A stretch of DNA of 64,000 nt from JAFARE01 sp963777285 (GCA_963777285.1 CAVZPR010000002.1:62001-126000), one strand, 5' to 3'. Shown: positions 31,328 to 41,090, numbered from the stretch's first letter. Numbers and translations: made by a program. The notes: a model not told the origin generated them from the sequence alone.

Positions 31328-32481
31328 CGCTGGACGACGCGGGCGCCGCGAGCCTGCTGGCGCGATGCGCGCGCCGGCCGCCCGGGGTCCGGGGCGTCGA
31401 ATGCGGCGAAGATCATGCGACCCGCCGAGGTCTGCAGCACGCTGGTCACCGTGACTTCAACCGTCTCGTCCTGGTGGTCGCGGCCGTTCTCCACGACCAC
31501 CATGGTGCCGTCCTCGAGGTACGCGACGCCCTGGTGCGGTTCCTTTCCCTCCTTGACCACGGTCACAGTCATGGTCTCGCCTGCGGCCACGATCGGCTTC
31601 ACCGCGTTGGCGAGCGCGTTCAGGTTGAGCACGCGCACCCCCTCCACCTGAGCCAGCCGGGTGAGGTTGAAGTCCTGCGTCATGAGCGCGGCCGAGCGAA
31701 GCCGCGCCAGCTTGAGCAGCTGGGCGTCGACCTCGGGCCTGCCCGGAAACTCGATGTCCACCATCTCGCAGACGACGTCGCCGCTCTGCCGCAGCTGATC
31801 CACGACATCGAGCCCGCGCCGTCCCTTGGCCCGCCGCAGCCGCTCGCCGGAGTCGGCGATGCGCTGCAGCTCCTCGAGCACGAAGCCGGGGATCAGCAGA
31901 CGTCCGGGGATGAACCCCGCGGCCACGACGTCGACGATGCGGCCGTCGATGAGCACGCTGGTGTCCAGCACCACCGGCTGGCCGTCCTGGGCGACCGGAG
32001 CCTCGGCTGCCGCGGCGCCATGGCGCGAGAAGGCCTCGACGAGCGCGTCACGGCGGCGGCTCCCGGCGCGCACCCCCACGTACACCAGCGTGCAGGCCAG
32101 CGCGAGGGAGATGAGAACGCCGAGCCCCCAGGGCAGCGGGCTGAGCAGCACGGCGACGAGCGCGGAGACCAGCAGTGCCACCACCAGCCCCGCGGTGGCG
32201 CCCATGATCTGCGGCGCAGGCGCCTCGTCGAGCGTGCGCACCAGCCACAGGTACGGCTCCACCGACAGAAGCGGTCCGGCGAGCGCCAGCGAGACCGCGC
32301 CCGCCACGCCGGCCGAGAGCAGCGCCCCCAGGGCCACCGAGCGGTTCTGCGTCAGGTAGCCCTGCGAGTTGCTGAGGATGAACAGCCCGTAGAGCACCCC
32401 GAGCACCATGCCCAGCACCGCGCCGATGACGCGCGACAGCGCCCGGGCGCGTCGCACGCCGGCCGGATTGCGATGCGACAT
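31324..32481 (-). CDS. yacL: YacL-like PIN-TRAM membrane protein
   Basis: The 385-residue protein has four N-terminal transmembrane helices (to residue about 135), then a PIN domain (PVVLDTSVLIDGRIVDVVAA, LIPGFVLEELQRIAD, GLDVVDQLRQSG, AALMTQDFNLTRLA, which supply the acidic site) and a C-terminal TRAM domain (MTVTVVKEGKEPHQGVAYLE). YacL proteins precede ispD in Gram-positive bacteria, as here. Nuclease activity at the membrane is expected. Fifty-four bases separate it from radA. Confidence 0.93.
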   Translation of the reverse strand: MSHRNPAGVRRARALSRVIGAVLGMVLGVLYGLFILSNSQGYLTQNRSVALGALLSAGVAGAVSLALAGPLLSVEPYLWLVRTLDEAPAPQIMGATAGLVVALLVSALVAVLLSPLPWGLGVLISLALACTLVYVGVRAGSRRRDALVEAFSRHGAAAAEAPVAQDGQPVVLDTSVLIDGRIVDVVAAGFIPGRLLIPGFVLEELQRIADSGERLRRAKGRRGLDVVDQLRQSGDVVCEMVDIEFPGRPEVDAQLLKLARLRSAALMTQDFNLTRLAQVEGVRVLNLNALANAVKPIVAAGETMTVTVVKEGKEPHQGVAYLEDGTMVVVENGRDHQDETVEVTVTSVLQTSAGRMIFAAFDAPDPGRPARASRQQARGARVVQR

Positions 32482-32535
32482 CGCCGCGATTGAACCACAG
32501 GTGTTTTGAGCGCGACCCCTTTCGCGACAGCCCGG

Positions 32536-33888
32536 TCACGCGAGCAGCCGAACCGCGTCGCGCAGGTGCGCGACCGGGACGCACTCGACGCCCCGCGGTG
32601 CCTGCGCCGCACTGCCCGAGGGCACGACAACCCGGTCGAGGCCGAGGGCGGCGCACTCCGCAAGCCTCGCTTCCAGGCGCGTGACACGGCGGACCTCGCC
32701 GCCGAGGCCGACCTCACCCACAACGGCGCAGCCGCCGGGCAGGGTGCGGTTGGTGGCCGAGCCGGCGATCGCCAGCGCCACTGCCAGGTCCACGGCGGCG
32801 TCATCGACGCGCACGCCGCCGGCGGCGTTGATGAAGACGTCCGCCTGAGCGAGGCGGATGTCGGCACGGCGCTCCAGCACCGCCAGCAGCAGGTGCAGCC
32901 GGTTCAGGTCGAGCCCCGACGCGGTTCGCCGGGGCAGCGGCGACCCGGTGCGCACCGTCAGCGCCTGCACCTCGATCGCCAGCGGGCGGACACCCTCGCA
33001 GGTGATGGTCAGAGCATTGCCGGCAACGCCGGAGGTGGCGCCGGCGACGAACGCCCGGCCGGGCGCGTCGACCTCGCGCATGCCGCGAGCGTCCATGGCC
33101 AGCAGCCCGACCTCGCCGGTGGAGCCGAAGCGGTTCTTGACGCCGCGCAGCACGCGCTGCTCGCCAAGCCGTTCGCCCTCCAGGTAGAGCACCACGTCGA
33201 CCATGTGCTCGAGGGTGCGAGGCCCGGCGATGGCGCCCTCCTTGGTCACGTGGCCGATCAGCAGCACGGGCACGCCACTGGCCTTGGCCACCCCGACCAG
33301 CCGTCCCACCGCGGAGCGGACCTGCGCCGGGCTGCCCGCCGCGCCGGCGACGCCAGGATCGAACGCCGTCTGCACCGAATCGACCACAGCCAGGGGAGGG
33401 CGTCGCTCCAGGATCGTGGCCGCGACGGTGTCGAGGTCCGTCTCCACCAGCACCACCACCTCGGCTGAGGCGCAGCCCGTCCGCCGTGCCCTCAGGCTCA
33501 GCTGCGCGGCCGACTCCTCCCCCGAGCAGTACAGAGCAGGTCGCGCAGGCTCCCCCACCGCCCTGGCCAGCTGCAGGGCGAGGGTGGACTTGCCCACGCC
33601 CGGGTCGCCCCCGAGGAGCACCACCGAGCCGGCCACGACGCCGCCGCCGAGCACCCGGTCCACCTCGGCATACCCCGTCGGCGAGCGCGGGGCGGACCCG
33701 TCGAGCTCAGCCAGCGAGGTAACAGGCGCAGCGATCCCGGGACTGCGGGGCTGCGACGGCGCCGTCCCCTCCACCAGGCTGTTCCACGCCTCGCAGGAGG
33801 CGCAGCGCCCCGCCCATTTGGGCGACTCGGCGCCGCACGCGGTGCAGACGAAGCGGACGCGCGAGCTGCGGACGGAGACGGCGGCCAT
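32536..33888 (-). CDS. radA: DNA repair protein RadA/Sms
   Basis: The 450-residue protein has the N-terminal zinc finger (CTACGAESPKWAGRCASC), Walker A LLGGDPGVGKSTLALQL near residue 82, Walker B PLAVVDSVQTAF, the RadA-specific KNRFG (RGVKNRFGSTGEVG) and a C-terminal Lon-like domain (LHLLLAVLERRADIRLAQAD, VFINAAGGVRVDDAAVDLAV). It branches migrating recombination intermediates. It sits at the head of the yacL-ispDF run. Confidence 0.95.
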   Translation of the reverse strand: MAAVSVRSSRVRFVCTACGAESPKWAGRCASCEAWNSLVEGTAPSQPRSPGIAAPVTSLAELDGSAPRSPTGYAEVDRVLGGGVVAGSVVLLGGDPGVGKSTLALQLARAVGEPARPALYCSGEESAAQLSLRARRTGCASAEVVVLVETDLDTVAATILERRPPLAVVDSVQTAFDPGVAGAAGSPAQVRSAVGRLVGVAKASGVPVLLIGHVTKEGAIAGPRTLEHMVDVVLYLEGERLGEQRVLRGVKNRFGSTGEVGLLAMDARGMREVDAPGRAFVAGATSGVAGNALTITCEGVRPLAIEVQALTVRTGSPLPRRTASGLDLNRLHLLLAVLERRADIRLAQADVFINAAGGVRVDDAAVDLAVALAIAGSATNRTLPGGCAVVGEVGLGGEVRRVTRLEARLAECAALGLDRVVVPSGSAAQAPRGVECVPVAHLRDAVRLLA

Positions 33889-33923
33889 CGCCCGCGCAGC
33901 TTACCGAACAGGTGTACGGAAAG

Positions 33924-35132
33924 TCAAACCGGTGTTTCTGCAGGCGCAAGCACAGGGCGCCGGGGCACGAGCTGTCGCGCCAGGGCGACGGCCAGGGCCG
34001 CCACCACGGCTGTCTCCAGGGGGGCGCTCGTCGCCAGCAGGTACGTGTCGGCCACGTGGGCCAGGTTGAGCAGCCCGGCACAGGCGAGCGCAGTGCCGGG
34101 TCGCCGCGCCGCCAGCACGGACAGCGGCACAAGCATGAGGACCAGGTCGTACGGATAGACATGCGGTCCCAGCAGCGCGGACGCGACCAGGCCGAGAGCG
34201 AGCGCCACCATTGGCTGCGCGGCGAGCGCCGCGCGCCAGCGCCAGGCGGCGACGCATGCCCCAACCCCGAGGACCGCGGCGGCGGTGAAGCCTGCCGCGC
34301 TGCCACCGGTGGCGGCCGCGAGGGCAGGAAGGCCGATGCTCGACGCCACCGCGGGGCCGTGGCCGGCGAGCAGCGCGATCCATTGCGACAGCGCCGGCGG
34401 CCCCGCCACCACCGCGGAAACCGCCAGCCACACCGCCGTACCCGCGGCCGCGCCGGCCAGCGCCCGCCACTGGCGCGCGGCGGCGAGCGCGGGAAGCGCC
34501 AGCCAGGCGACCTGCGGCTTGAGCAGGAGCAGCGAGAGGCAGAGGCCCGCGGCGGTGCGGTCGCCACGCTGCAGCAGCACGGCCGCGGCGACGCCGGGGA
34601 GCAGCAGCAGCGCGTCCGTCTGTCCCAGGAGGTAGTTCCAGTCGGCCGGCACCGAGAGAACGAGGAAGGCCAGCAGCGAGACCCCCGGCCAGCCGAGGCG
34701 CCCCACGCCGAGGCGCCGCCACGCGAGCAGCGCCGACGCCGCCAGCCCGGCGCCCGACAGCAGGAAGAGCGTCAGCAACCCGCCCTGCGGCGACAGCAGC
34801 AGCAGCGGGCGGAACAGCAGCGGCTCGAACGGTGGCGCCAGGAAGGCATCGAGCTGTGCGGCCGGCTGCTGCAAGAGCTGCCGCTGCAGCGCCAGCTGTG
34901 CGGGCTCGCAGTACAGGCAGCCGCTATGCGCCAGCAGCGACGTCCCGGTCAGCGTGGCCAGGTAATCGGTGCGCAGCGGCGCCTGCAGCGCGTGCACCGC
35001 GCAGGTGATGGCGACTGCAGCGAGGAGCACCGCCAGGGACAGCGCCACCAGCGGCGTGTCGAACAAGCGTGACATCGCGGCGCGCACCGAGGCGCGGGCG
35101 GGCGAATGGAGTCCGGCGGCCTGCGCGTTCAT
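33924..35132 (-). CDS. GT87-like polytopic glycosyltransferase
   Basis: A 402-residue polytopic membrane protein. The first helix is followed by an extracytoplasmic loop with conserved acidic residue (LRTDYLATLTGTSLLAHSGC), and a second loop contains ADWNYLLGQTDALLLLP. The LLLKPQVAWLALPAL helix is the mark of GT87 mannosyltransferases. It diverges from the next gene by 127 bp. The likely donor is a polyprenyl-phosphate sugar, by analogy. The start at 35132 (MNAQAAGL) is chosen; the longer frame to 35300 is rejected. Confidence 0.75.
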   Translation of the reverse strand: MNAQAAGLHSPARASVRAAMSRLFDTPLVALSLAVLLAAVAITCAVHALQAPLRTDYLATLTGTSLLAHSGCLYCEPAQLALQRQLLQQPAAQLDAFLAPPFEPLLFRPLLLLSPQGGLLTLFLLSGAGLAASALLAWRRLGVGRLGWPGVSLLAFLVLSVPADWNYLLGQTDALLLLPGVAAAVLLQRGDRTAAGLCLSLLLLKPQVAWLALPALAAARQWRALAGAAAGTAVWLAVSAVVAGPPALSQWIALLAGHGPAVASSIGLPALAAATGGSAAGFTAAAVLGVGACVAAWRWRAALAAQPMVALALGLVASALLGPHVYPYDLVLMLVPLSVLAARRPGTALACAGLLNLAHVADTYLLATSAPLETAVVAALAVALARQLVPRRPVLAPAETPV

Positions 35133-35259
35133 CCTTTGATGCGAAGTGTCGCGGCGCCGTGTCTCAGCGCGGCGAAGCGCGGGTTGCAGGCGCGTGACCC
35201 GGGCCGGACCGTGACACACCCGTGACAGCTGCACCGCACGCTGCGCGCACAGTTGGCTC

Positions 35260-36453
35260 GTGAGCGTTCTCTCGCAGCGACGCGCCCGCTCGTTCCGCAT
35301 CGCGCGACACCAGCTGTCGGCCGAGTGGCGCAGCGCGCTGCGCTTCGGTGTGGGCGCCGCCGTCGCCTATCGCGTCGTGAGCCTCGCCGTGGCCACGGCC
35401 GCCGCGTACGGACCCAGCGCGTGGAGCGCCGTCGCCGCCGGTCCGGGCGCGATCGTCTCGCCCTGGGTGCGCTGGGACGCCGTGTGGCAGGTCCTCATCG
35501 CGCAGTTCGGCTTCGTCGCGACGGCGCACGCCGCCGCGGGCGCGCACGCCTTCAGCAGCGCCGCGTTTCAGCCGCTGCTCCCCGGATTGATGCACGCGCT
35601 CGCCACGGCCACCGGGGCGTCGCTGCCCGCCGCGGGGCTGGTCATCGCCCCCCTGGCCACAACCGCCGCAGCGGTGTGTCTGCACCGGCTGGTCGCGCTC
35701 GATCACGGGGACGCGGCGGCGCGATCCGCGGTGGTGCTGCTGCTGGTGTTTCCCAGCGCCGTGTTCCTCGGTGCACCGTACGCGGAGCCGCTCGTGCTCG
35801 CGGAGCTGCTGGCGGCGTTCCTCGCCGTGCGCGGCGGGCGGCCGCTGCTCGGCGGCGTGCTGGTCGGCGTCGCCGGCATGACCAAGGCATACGCACTCGT
35901 AGCCGCGGTGCCGCTCGCCGTCGAGGCGTGGTCCGGTGCGGCGCCTGCTGCGCGCCAGCGCCTGATCGCGCTGCTCCGCGCCGGCGCCGGTCCGCTGCTC
36001 GGCGCGTCCGGCCTGTTCGTCTTCTACGCGCTGGTGTTCCACGACCCGCTGCGGTTCGTCGCCGCCGAGCGCGACTGGACCGGACGCGCGCTCGCCGCGC
36101 CCTGGGTGTCGGTGTGGAACGACCTGCACCCGTGGCCCGCGTTGACGCTCAACGACGCGGCGCACATCGCCGACCTGCTCTGCGTGCCCATGCTCGCCGC
36201 CGCCGTCGTGTTCGCGTGGCGGCGTCTTCGCCCCTCGTACGCGCTGTTGCTGGCGCTGCAGCTGCTCGTCTTCACCTCGACGTCGGCGCTGGTGTCGACG
36301 TCGCGATGGACCCTCGACGCCTTCCCGCTGTTCGTCGCGGGCGGCGTCCTCGCCGCCGGACATCGCAAACTCAGGCTGACGCTGGTCGCGATCTCCCTTC
36401 CTGCGTCGCTGCTCCTGCTCTGGATCTTCGCGCGCGGCGGCTGGGCCGGCTGA
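35260..36453 (+). CDS. PIG-V-like membrane mannosyltransferase
   Basis: A 397-residue polytopic protein with a first extracytoplasmic loop holding VRWDAVWQVLIAQ, the acidic RWD motif of PIG-V/GT76-like mannosyltransferases, LGAPYAEPLVLAELLAAF and a final STSRWTLDAFPLF. It likely moves a sugar from a polyprenyl-phosphate donor to a lipid or glycan outside the membrane. The GTG start is used. Its end overlaps the convergent GT87-like gene by 83 bp. The gene sits between two GT87-like genes, possibly for one cell-surface glycan. Confidence 0.75.
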   Translation: MSVLSQRRARSFRIARHQLSAEWRSALRFGVGAAVAYRVVSLAVATAAAYGPSAWSAVAAGPGAIVSPWVRWDAVWQVLIAQFGFVATAHAAAGAHAFSSAAFQPLLPGLMHALATATGASLPAAGLVIAPLATTAAAVCLHRLVALDHGDAAARSAVVLLLVFPSAVFLGAPYAEPLVLAELLAAFLAVRGGRPLLGGVLVGVAGMTKAYALVAAVPLAVEAWSGAAPAARQRLIALLRAGAGPLLGASGLFVFYALVFHDPLRFVAAERDWTGRALAAPWVSVWNDLHPWPALTLNDAAHIADLLCVPMLAAAVVFAWRRLRPSYALLLALQLLVFTSTSALVSTSRWTLDAFPLFVAGGVLAAGHRKLRLTLVAISLPASLLLLWIFARGGWAG

Positions 36454-37813
36454 GCCACGCCTGCCACCACATCAGCGCGGTCTCGAACGGACGAGGCAGC
36501 GCCACCTCGCCGTCGGCGAAGCGTGCATCGCGCGCCGCAAGCGCCAGCATCAGCAGCCACACCGGGATGAAGTAGTAGTTGAGGAACGCCCACTTGGCGA
36601 GCAGGAAGCCCGCCACGGACAGCACCGCGCCGGCGATGAGCAGATCCACCGGCGTCTGGGGCCGGCGGCGCAGCGCGAACCAGGCGAACAGCGCACCGAT
36701 TGCCGGGCTCAGCCAGATGGGTGGCAGGTGGCCCGTGAGCGCGTACGTCCATGCGCTCAGGGTCAGCCCGTCGTAGCGGAAGCCGAGCTTGGCCTGCACG
36801 CCGATCACGTCCTGATACAGGGCGGCGGGGCCGGTGGCGATGACGAACGGGATCAGCAGCGCCAGCGCGGCGGCGGCGGCGAACAGCAGCTCGCGCCGAG
36901 CCGCGCGTGACCACAGCACCCAGGGCACGAGCGCGATGAGGATCGTCGGCTTGACGCTCAGCGAGAACGCGAGGCAGACGACCGCCCACCGCGGGTGGCG
37001 CTCACGCAGCGCGAGCCACGCCGCGAATCCGGCGATGGAGTACACGTCGACCCAGGCGTAGAAGAGCATCGCGGTGGTCATCGGCAGCGCCAGGCAGAGC
37101 GCGAACAGTTCGATGCCCCGCCGCCCTCCCAGTGCGATGCGGCGCGCCATGTGCACGGTGCAGGCGACGACGACGACCATGGCCAGCATCCCGCCGATGC
37201 GCACGTCGCCGAGCAGGCTCGCCGCGGCCGCGACCAGCGCCGCGCCGGGCAGGTACTGGAAGTGCACGGTGCGCAACACGAACAGCTGCGGCGCCACCAT
37301 GTCGGGCGTGCCGAACGTCGTCGCGTATGGGTTCTGCCCGTGCAGCAGCGCGGCGCCGGCGTTCTGCAGCGACTGGAAGACGTCGATGTCGACGAAGCCC
37401 CAGCGCCAGGGCAGCACCGCGTACACGAATGCGGCGAGGCTGCCCAGTGCGCACAGCGCGGCGACGGGCCTGATGCGGCGCGGACTCACAACCATCAGCG
37501 CGGTGGTCAGCGCCAGCGCCAGCACGGTGAACCCGGCGCCCGCGGCGCCGAAATGCGTCACGTACGTGTAGCCCTCGACGGCGCAGAGCGCCGCAACCAG
37601 CGCCCAGAACCCGCGGCCCGCGGGCGCGTCGGGCGCGCGCGAGGCGAGCACGGCGGCCATCAGGCCGAGCAGCACGAGGTCGATCGCCAGCGTGCTCAGC
37701 GAGCCGAAGTTGACCGTGTCGCCCACGCCGAGCAGGGCCACCGCCGCGAGCAGCAGCACCTCGCGACGGCCCACCAGCCGGGCGAGCGAACGCAGTCGGG
37801 GAGGCGCCAGCAT
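36371..37813 (-). CDS. GT87-like polytopic glycosyltransferase
   Basis: The 480-residue membrane protein has the GT87 pattern: a DIDVFQSLQNAGAALLHGQN loop with NPYATTFGTP, then YAWVDVYSIAGFAAWLALRE and LAFSLSVKPTILIALVPWVL, with the KP motif at the cytosolic end of a helix. The C-terminal tail (MWWQAWLSRPSRRARRSRAG) is Arg-rich and lies over the end of the convergent gene, so the true family C-terminus probably ends near FADGEVALPRPF. The start ATG at 37813 is chosen. Confidence 0.75.
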   Translation of the reverse strand: MLAPPRLRSLARLVGRREVLLLAAVALLGVGDTVNFGSLSTLAIDLVLLGLMAAVLASRAPDAPAGRGFWALVAALCAVEGYTYVTHFGAAGAGFTVLALALTTALMVVSPRRIRPVAALCALGSLAAFVYAVLPWRWGFVDIDVFQSLQNAGAALLHGQNPYATTFGTPDMVAPQLFVLRTVHFQYLPGAALVAAAASLLGDVRIGGMLAMVVVVACTVHMARRIALGGRRGIELFALCLALPMTTAMLFYAWVDVYSIAGFAAWLALRERHPRWAVVCLAFSLSVKPTILIALVPWVLWSRAARRELLFAAAAALALLIPFVIATGPAALYQDVIGVQAKLGFRYDGLTLSAWTYALTGHLPPIWLSPAIGALFAWFALRRRPQTPVDLLIAGAVLSVAGFLLAKWAFLNYYFIPVWLLMLALAARDARFADGEVALPRPFETALMWWQAWLSRPSRRARRSRAGAATQEGRSRPASA

Positions 37814-37913
37814 CGGGTATGAGCGTGTCAGCAGGGCGAGTGTATTGGAGGTGCTGCGGCGGCGCGCGACGCAGTTGCGACAGACGCGTTGCGCCCCGCC
37901 GCCGTCGCAGCGC

Positions 37914-39971
37914 TCAGCGGCCGCGACGCGGCGGGCGGCGCCGTGCCCCGGGCCCTCGGGCGCCCGACCCCGCGCCCACGGGCTCTGCGTCCTCCGGTGG
38001 GCCGTCGAGCCTGCGGCGCAGCTGGACGAGACGGTCGCGCAGCTCGGCGGCGCGCTCGAACTCCAGGTCGCGAGCGGCCCGCAGCATCTCTTTCTCGACA
38101 TCCTTGGCCAGGCGCAGCAGCTCGTCCGGCGGCAGGCCCGCCGCCTCCTGGAAGGCGGCAGCACGCAGCGACTGCTCGTCGCGGCGCGACTCCAGCTGGT
38201 ACACCGCCTTGACGATCGACTGCGGCGTGATGCCGTGCTCCTCGTTGTGGGCGACCTGCAGCGCACGGCGGCGGTCGGTCTCGTCGATGGCACGACGCAT
38301 CGCGTCCGACATCGAGTCCGCGTACATGATCACGTGGCCGAAGACGTTGCGCGCGGCACGTCCGATCGTCTGAATGAGCGAGCGGTAGCCGCGCAGGTAT
38401 CCCTCCTTGTCGGCGTCGAGGATGGCGATGAACGACACCTCGGGAAGGTCGAGGCCCTCGCGCAACAGGTTGATGCCCACCAGCACGTCGAACACGCCCA
38501 AACGCAGGTCGCGGATGATCTCCACGCGCTCCAGCGTGTCGATGTCGCTGTGCAGGTAGCGCACGCGGATGCCGGCCTCGCGCAGGTAGTCGGTGAGGTC
38601 CTCGGCCATCTTCTTGGTCAGCGTGGTGATTAGGCAGCGCTCGTGCCGCTCGATGCGGCGGCGCAGCTGCGCGATGAGGTCGTCGATCTGACCCTCCGAC
38701 GGCTTCACCTCCACCGTCGGATCGACCAGCCCGGTGGGCCTGATGATCTGCTCCACCGTCTGCGACGCGCGTCCCTCCTCGTACGGTCCGGGCGTGGCGC
38801 TCACGTAGAGGATCTGACCCACCATCGAGTCCCATTCCGCGAACGTGAGCGGGCGGTTGTCGAGGGCGGACGGGAGCCGGAACCCGTACTCGACGAGCGG
38901 GATCTTTCGGGCCCGGTCGCCCTTGCACATGCCGTCGATCTGGGGCACGGCGACGTGCGACTCGTCGACCACGATGAGCGCGTCGTCGGGCAGGAAGTCG
39001 AGCAGGCAGAACGGCCGCTGCCCCTCGGCGCGGTTGGTGAGATGCCGCGAGTAGTTCTCGATGCCTGCGCACGATCCCGTCTCGCGCATCATCTCCATGT
39101 CGAAGTTGGTGCGCTGCTGCAGCCGCTGTGCCTCGAGCAGGCGGCCGCGCGATTCCAGCAGCGTCACCCGCTCCTCGAGCTCATCCTCGATCGCGTGCAG
39201 CGCGCGGTCCATCTCCTGTTGCGGTGTCACGTAGTGCGACGCGGGGAAGACGGTGAGCTCCTCGCGGCGCGCCAGGATCTCGCCGGTCAGCGGGTCGAAC
39301 TCCTTGATCGCCTCCACCTGATCCCCGAAGAGCTCGATGCGCGTGGCCAGCTCCTCGTACGCCGGCTGGATGTCGATCACGTCGCCGCGCACACGAAAGC
39401 GGGAGCGGCCGAAGTCGACGTCGTTGCGCGAGTACTGCAGGTTCGCGAGCTTGCGCAGCAGGATGTCTCGCCGCAGCGACTCGCCGACGCGCAGCTGCAC
39501 CGACTCGCCCAGGTAGTTCTCCGGTGAGCCGATGCCATAGATGCACGACACCGACGCCACCACGATGACGTCGCGCCGCGTCAGCAGGGCGCGGGTGGCG
39601 CTGTTGCGCAGGCGGTCGATCTCGTCGTTGCGCGAGGAGTCCTTCTCTATGTAGGTGTCGGTGCGCGCGATGTACGCCTCGGGCTGGTAGAAGTCGTAGT
39701 AGGAGACGAAGTACTCCACCGCGTTGCTGGGAAAGAACTCGCGGAATTCCGCCCAGAGCTGCGCGGCCAGCGTCTTGTTGGGCGAGAGCACCAGGGTGGG
39801 CCGCTGGATCCGCGCCACCACGTTGGCCACGGTGAAGGTCTTCCCCGAGCCGGTGACCCCGAGGAGGACCTGCTCGCGCATCCCCTGGCGGATGGCCGCC
39901 TGCAGCGCGTCGATGGCCTTGGGCTGGTCGCCGGTGGGCGTGAAGGGCGTGGCGAGCTCGAACGTGGGCAC
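37914..39971 (-). CDS. uvrB: Excinuclease ABC subunit B
   Basis: The 685-residue protein of nucleotide excision repair. It has ATP motif Ia/I GVTGSGKTFTVANV near residue 39, the beta-hairpin region YYDFYQPEAYIARTDTYIEK, DESH in VVDESHVAVPQIDGM, motif V/VI VLVGINLLREGLDLPEVSF and QTIGRAARNVFGHVIMYAD, and a C-terminal UVR/UvrC-binding coiled coil (LAKDVEKEMLRAARDLEFER). The start ATG is followed by the standard FELATPFTPTGDQPKAI. No damage is seen. Confidence 0.97.
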   Translation of the reverse strand: MPTFELATPFTPTGDQPKAIDALQAAIRQGMREQVLLGVTGSGKTFTVANVVARIQRPTLVLSPNKTLAAQLWAEFREFFPSNAVEYFVSYYDFYQPEAYIARTDTYIEKDSSRNDEIDRLRNSATRALLTRRDVIVVASVSCIYGIGSPENYLGESVQLRVGESLRRDILLRKLANLQYSRNDVDFGRSRFRVRGDVIDIQPAYEELATRIELFGDQVEAIKEFDPLTGEILARREELTVFPASHYVTPQQEMDRALHAIEDELEERVTLLESRGRLLEAQRLQQRTNFDMEMMRETGSCAGIENYSRHLTNRAEGQRPFCLLDFLPDDALIVVDESHVAVPQIDGMCKGDRARKIPLVEYGFRLPSALDNRPLTFAEWDSMVGQILYVSATPGPYEEGRASQTVEQIIRPTGLVDPTVEVKPSEGQIDDLIAQLRRRIERHERCLITTLTKKMAEDLTDYLREAGIRVRYLHSDIDTLERVEIIRDLRLGVFDVLVGINLLREGLDLPEVSFIAILDADKEGYLRGYRSLIQTIGRAARNVFGHVIMYADSMSDAMRRAIDETDRRRALQVAHNEEHGITPQSIVKAVYQLESRRDEQSLRAAAFQEAAGLPPDELLRLAKDVEKEMLRAARDLEFERAAELRDRLVQLRRRLDGPPEDAEPVGAGSGARGPGARRRPPRRGR

Positions 39972-40034
39972 GGAACGAGTGTACCCAGCGGCCGAAGGCG
40001 GCCAAGGAGCCGGCGACGGCGCGGCGAGGCGTCC

Positions 40035-41090
40035 TCAGCGGCCTGCGCCGCTACTGACGGCGGCGTAGACCTCGAGCAGGCGCTCGCCGTAGCGCTCCCA
40101 GGAGTGCTCGCGGCGCACGAACTCGCGGCCGAGCCGCGCCAGCTCGGCGCGCCGCGCGGCGTCCTCGAGCAGCCGCCTGGTGGCGGCGAGCAGCCGGTCG
40201 ACGTGGCCCACCGTCACCAGCTCACCGCCGTCGGTGGCGGCGTGACGCAGACCGTCGACGTCGTAGCCGACGACGGGTGTGCCCGCCGCCTGGGCTTCCA
40301 GCGCGGCCAGGCCGAGCCCTTCGTACCGCGACGGCATGAGCAGCAGGGTCGCGCGCGCGAACTCGCGCTGCACGGCCCGGGCGTCGATCGCCCCGGAGAC
40401 GCGAATCCGCGGCTCCCCGGCGACCCGCTTGCGTACCGCGGCGGCCAGCGAGCCGTCGCCCACGATGACGGCCCGCGCTCCGGAGCGTTCGCGCAGCAGC
40501 AGGCGCATCACGGTGACCGCATCGAGCACGCCCTTGCCCGGCTCCAGCCGGCCGACGAACAGCAGGCGCTCCGGGTCGTGGCCGTCCGTCTCGGGTTCGG
40601 GGACGCGCACGCCGGGCGGCAGCACCTCGACGCGCTCCGCGGGCACGCCCATGGCCAGCACCGCATCGGCCGTGGAGCGCGACACCGCGAGCACGGCGGC
40701 AGCGCGCTGGTAGCTGCGCGCCTCCAGCGGCGCCAGCCAGCGCCGTGGGCTGGGACGCTGGTGCGCTTGCGTGTACGTGTGGTTGGCCGTGTACACCACC
40801 GGCACGGGCAGCTCGCGGAGCAGCATCACGCCGCCCGGCCCGCCGCTGGCGTGCACCACCTCGGGGCGGCTGCGCAGCAGCAGCTGCGGCCTGCGGTTGA
40901 GGTGCAGCGACAGGTCGAGCGGCGCCCGCCCCGTGACCCGGGGATAGCCGACCGCGTTGTCGCCGCGCCCGGAGATGGTGTCGACGTGGACGCCGCGGCG
41001 CTGCAGCTCGTCGCGGACTCCCTCGAGCATCACGCCCTGGCCGCCCAGCGGCGGGGTGTCGTCGTAGCCGGCCAGGACGACCCGTGTCAT
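40035..41090 (-). CDS. GT4-family glycosyltransferase
   Basis: The 351-residue GT-B enzyme starts MTRVVLAGYDDTPPLGGQGV, with the nucleotide-sugar domain LLFVGRLEPGKGVLDAVTVM near residue 190, VIVGDGSLAAAVRKR and the EX7E region LLLMPSRYEGLGLAALEAQA near 276. The acceptor is unknown. Its ATG overlaps the stop of mutM by 4 bases, so it rides in the polA-mutM operon, an odd companion for repair genes. Confidence 0.87.
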   Translation of the reverse strand: MTRVVLAGYDDTPPLGGQGVMLEGVRDELQRRGVHVDTISGRGDNAVGYPRVTGRAPLDLSLHLNRRPQLLLRSRPEVVHASGGPGGVMLLRELPVPVVYTANHTYTQAHQRPSPRRWLAPLEARSYQRAAAVLAVSRSTADAVLAMGVPAERVEVLPPGVRVPEPETDGHDPERLLFVGRLEPGKGVLDAVTVMRLLLRERSGARAVIVGDGSLAAAVRKRVAGEPRIRVSGAIDARAVQREFARATLLLMPSRYEGLGLAALEAQAAGTPVVGYDVDGLRHAATDGGELVTVGHVDRLLAATRRLLEDAARRAELARLGREFVRREHSWERYGERLLEVYAAVSSGAGR

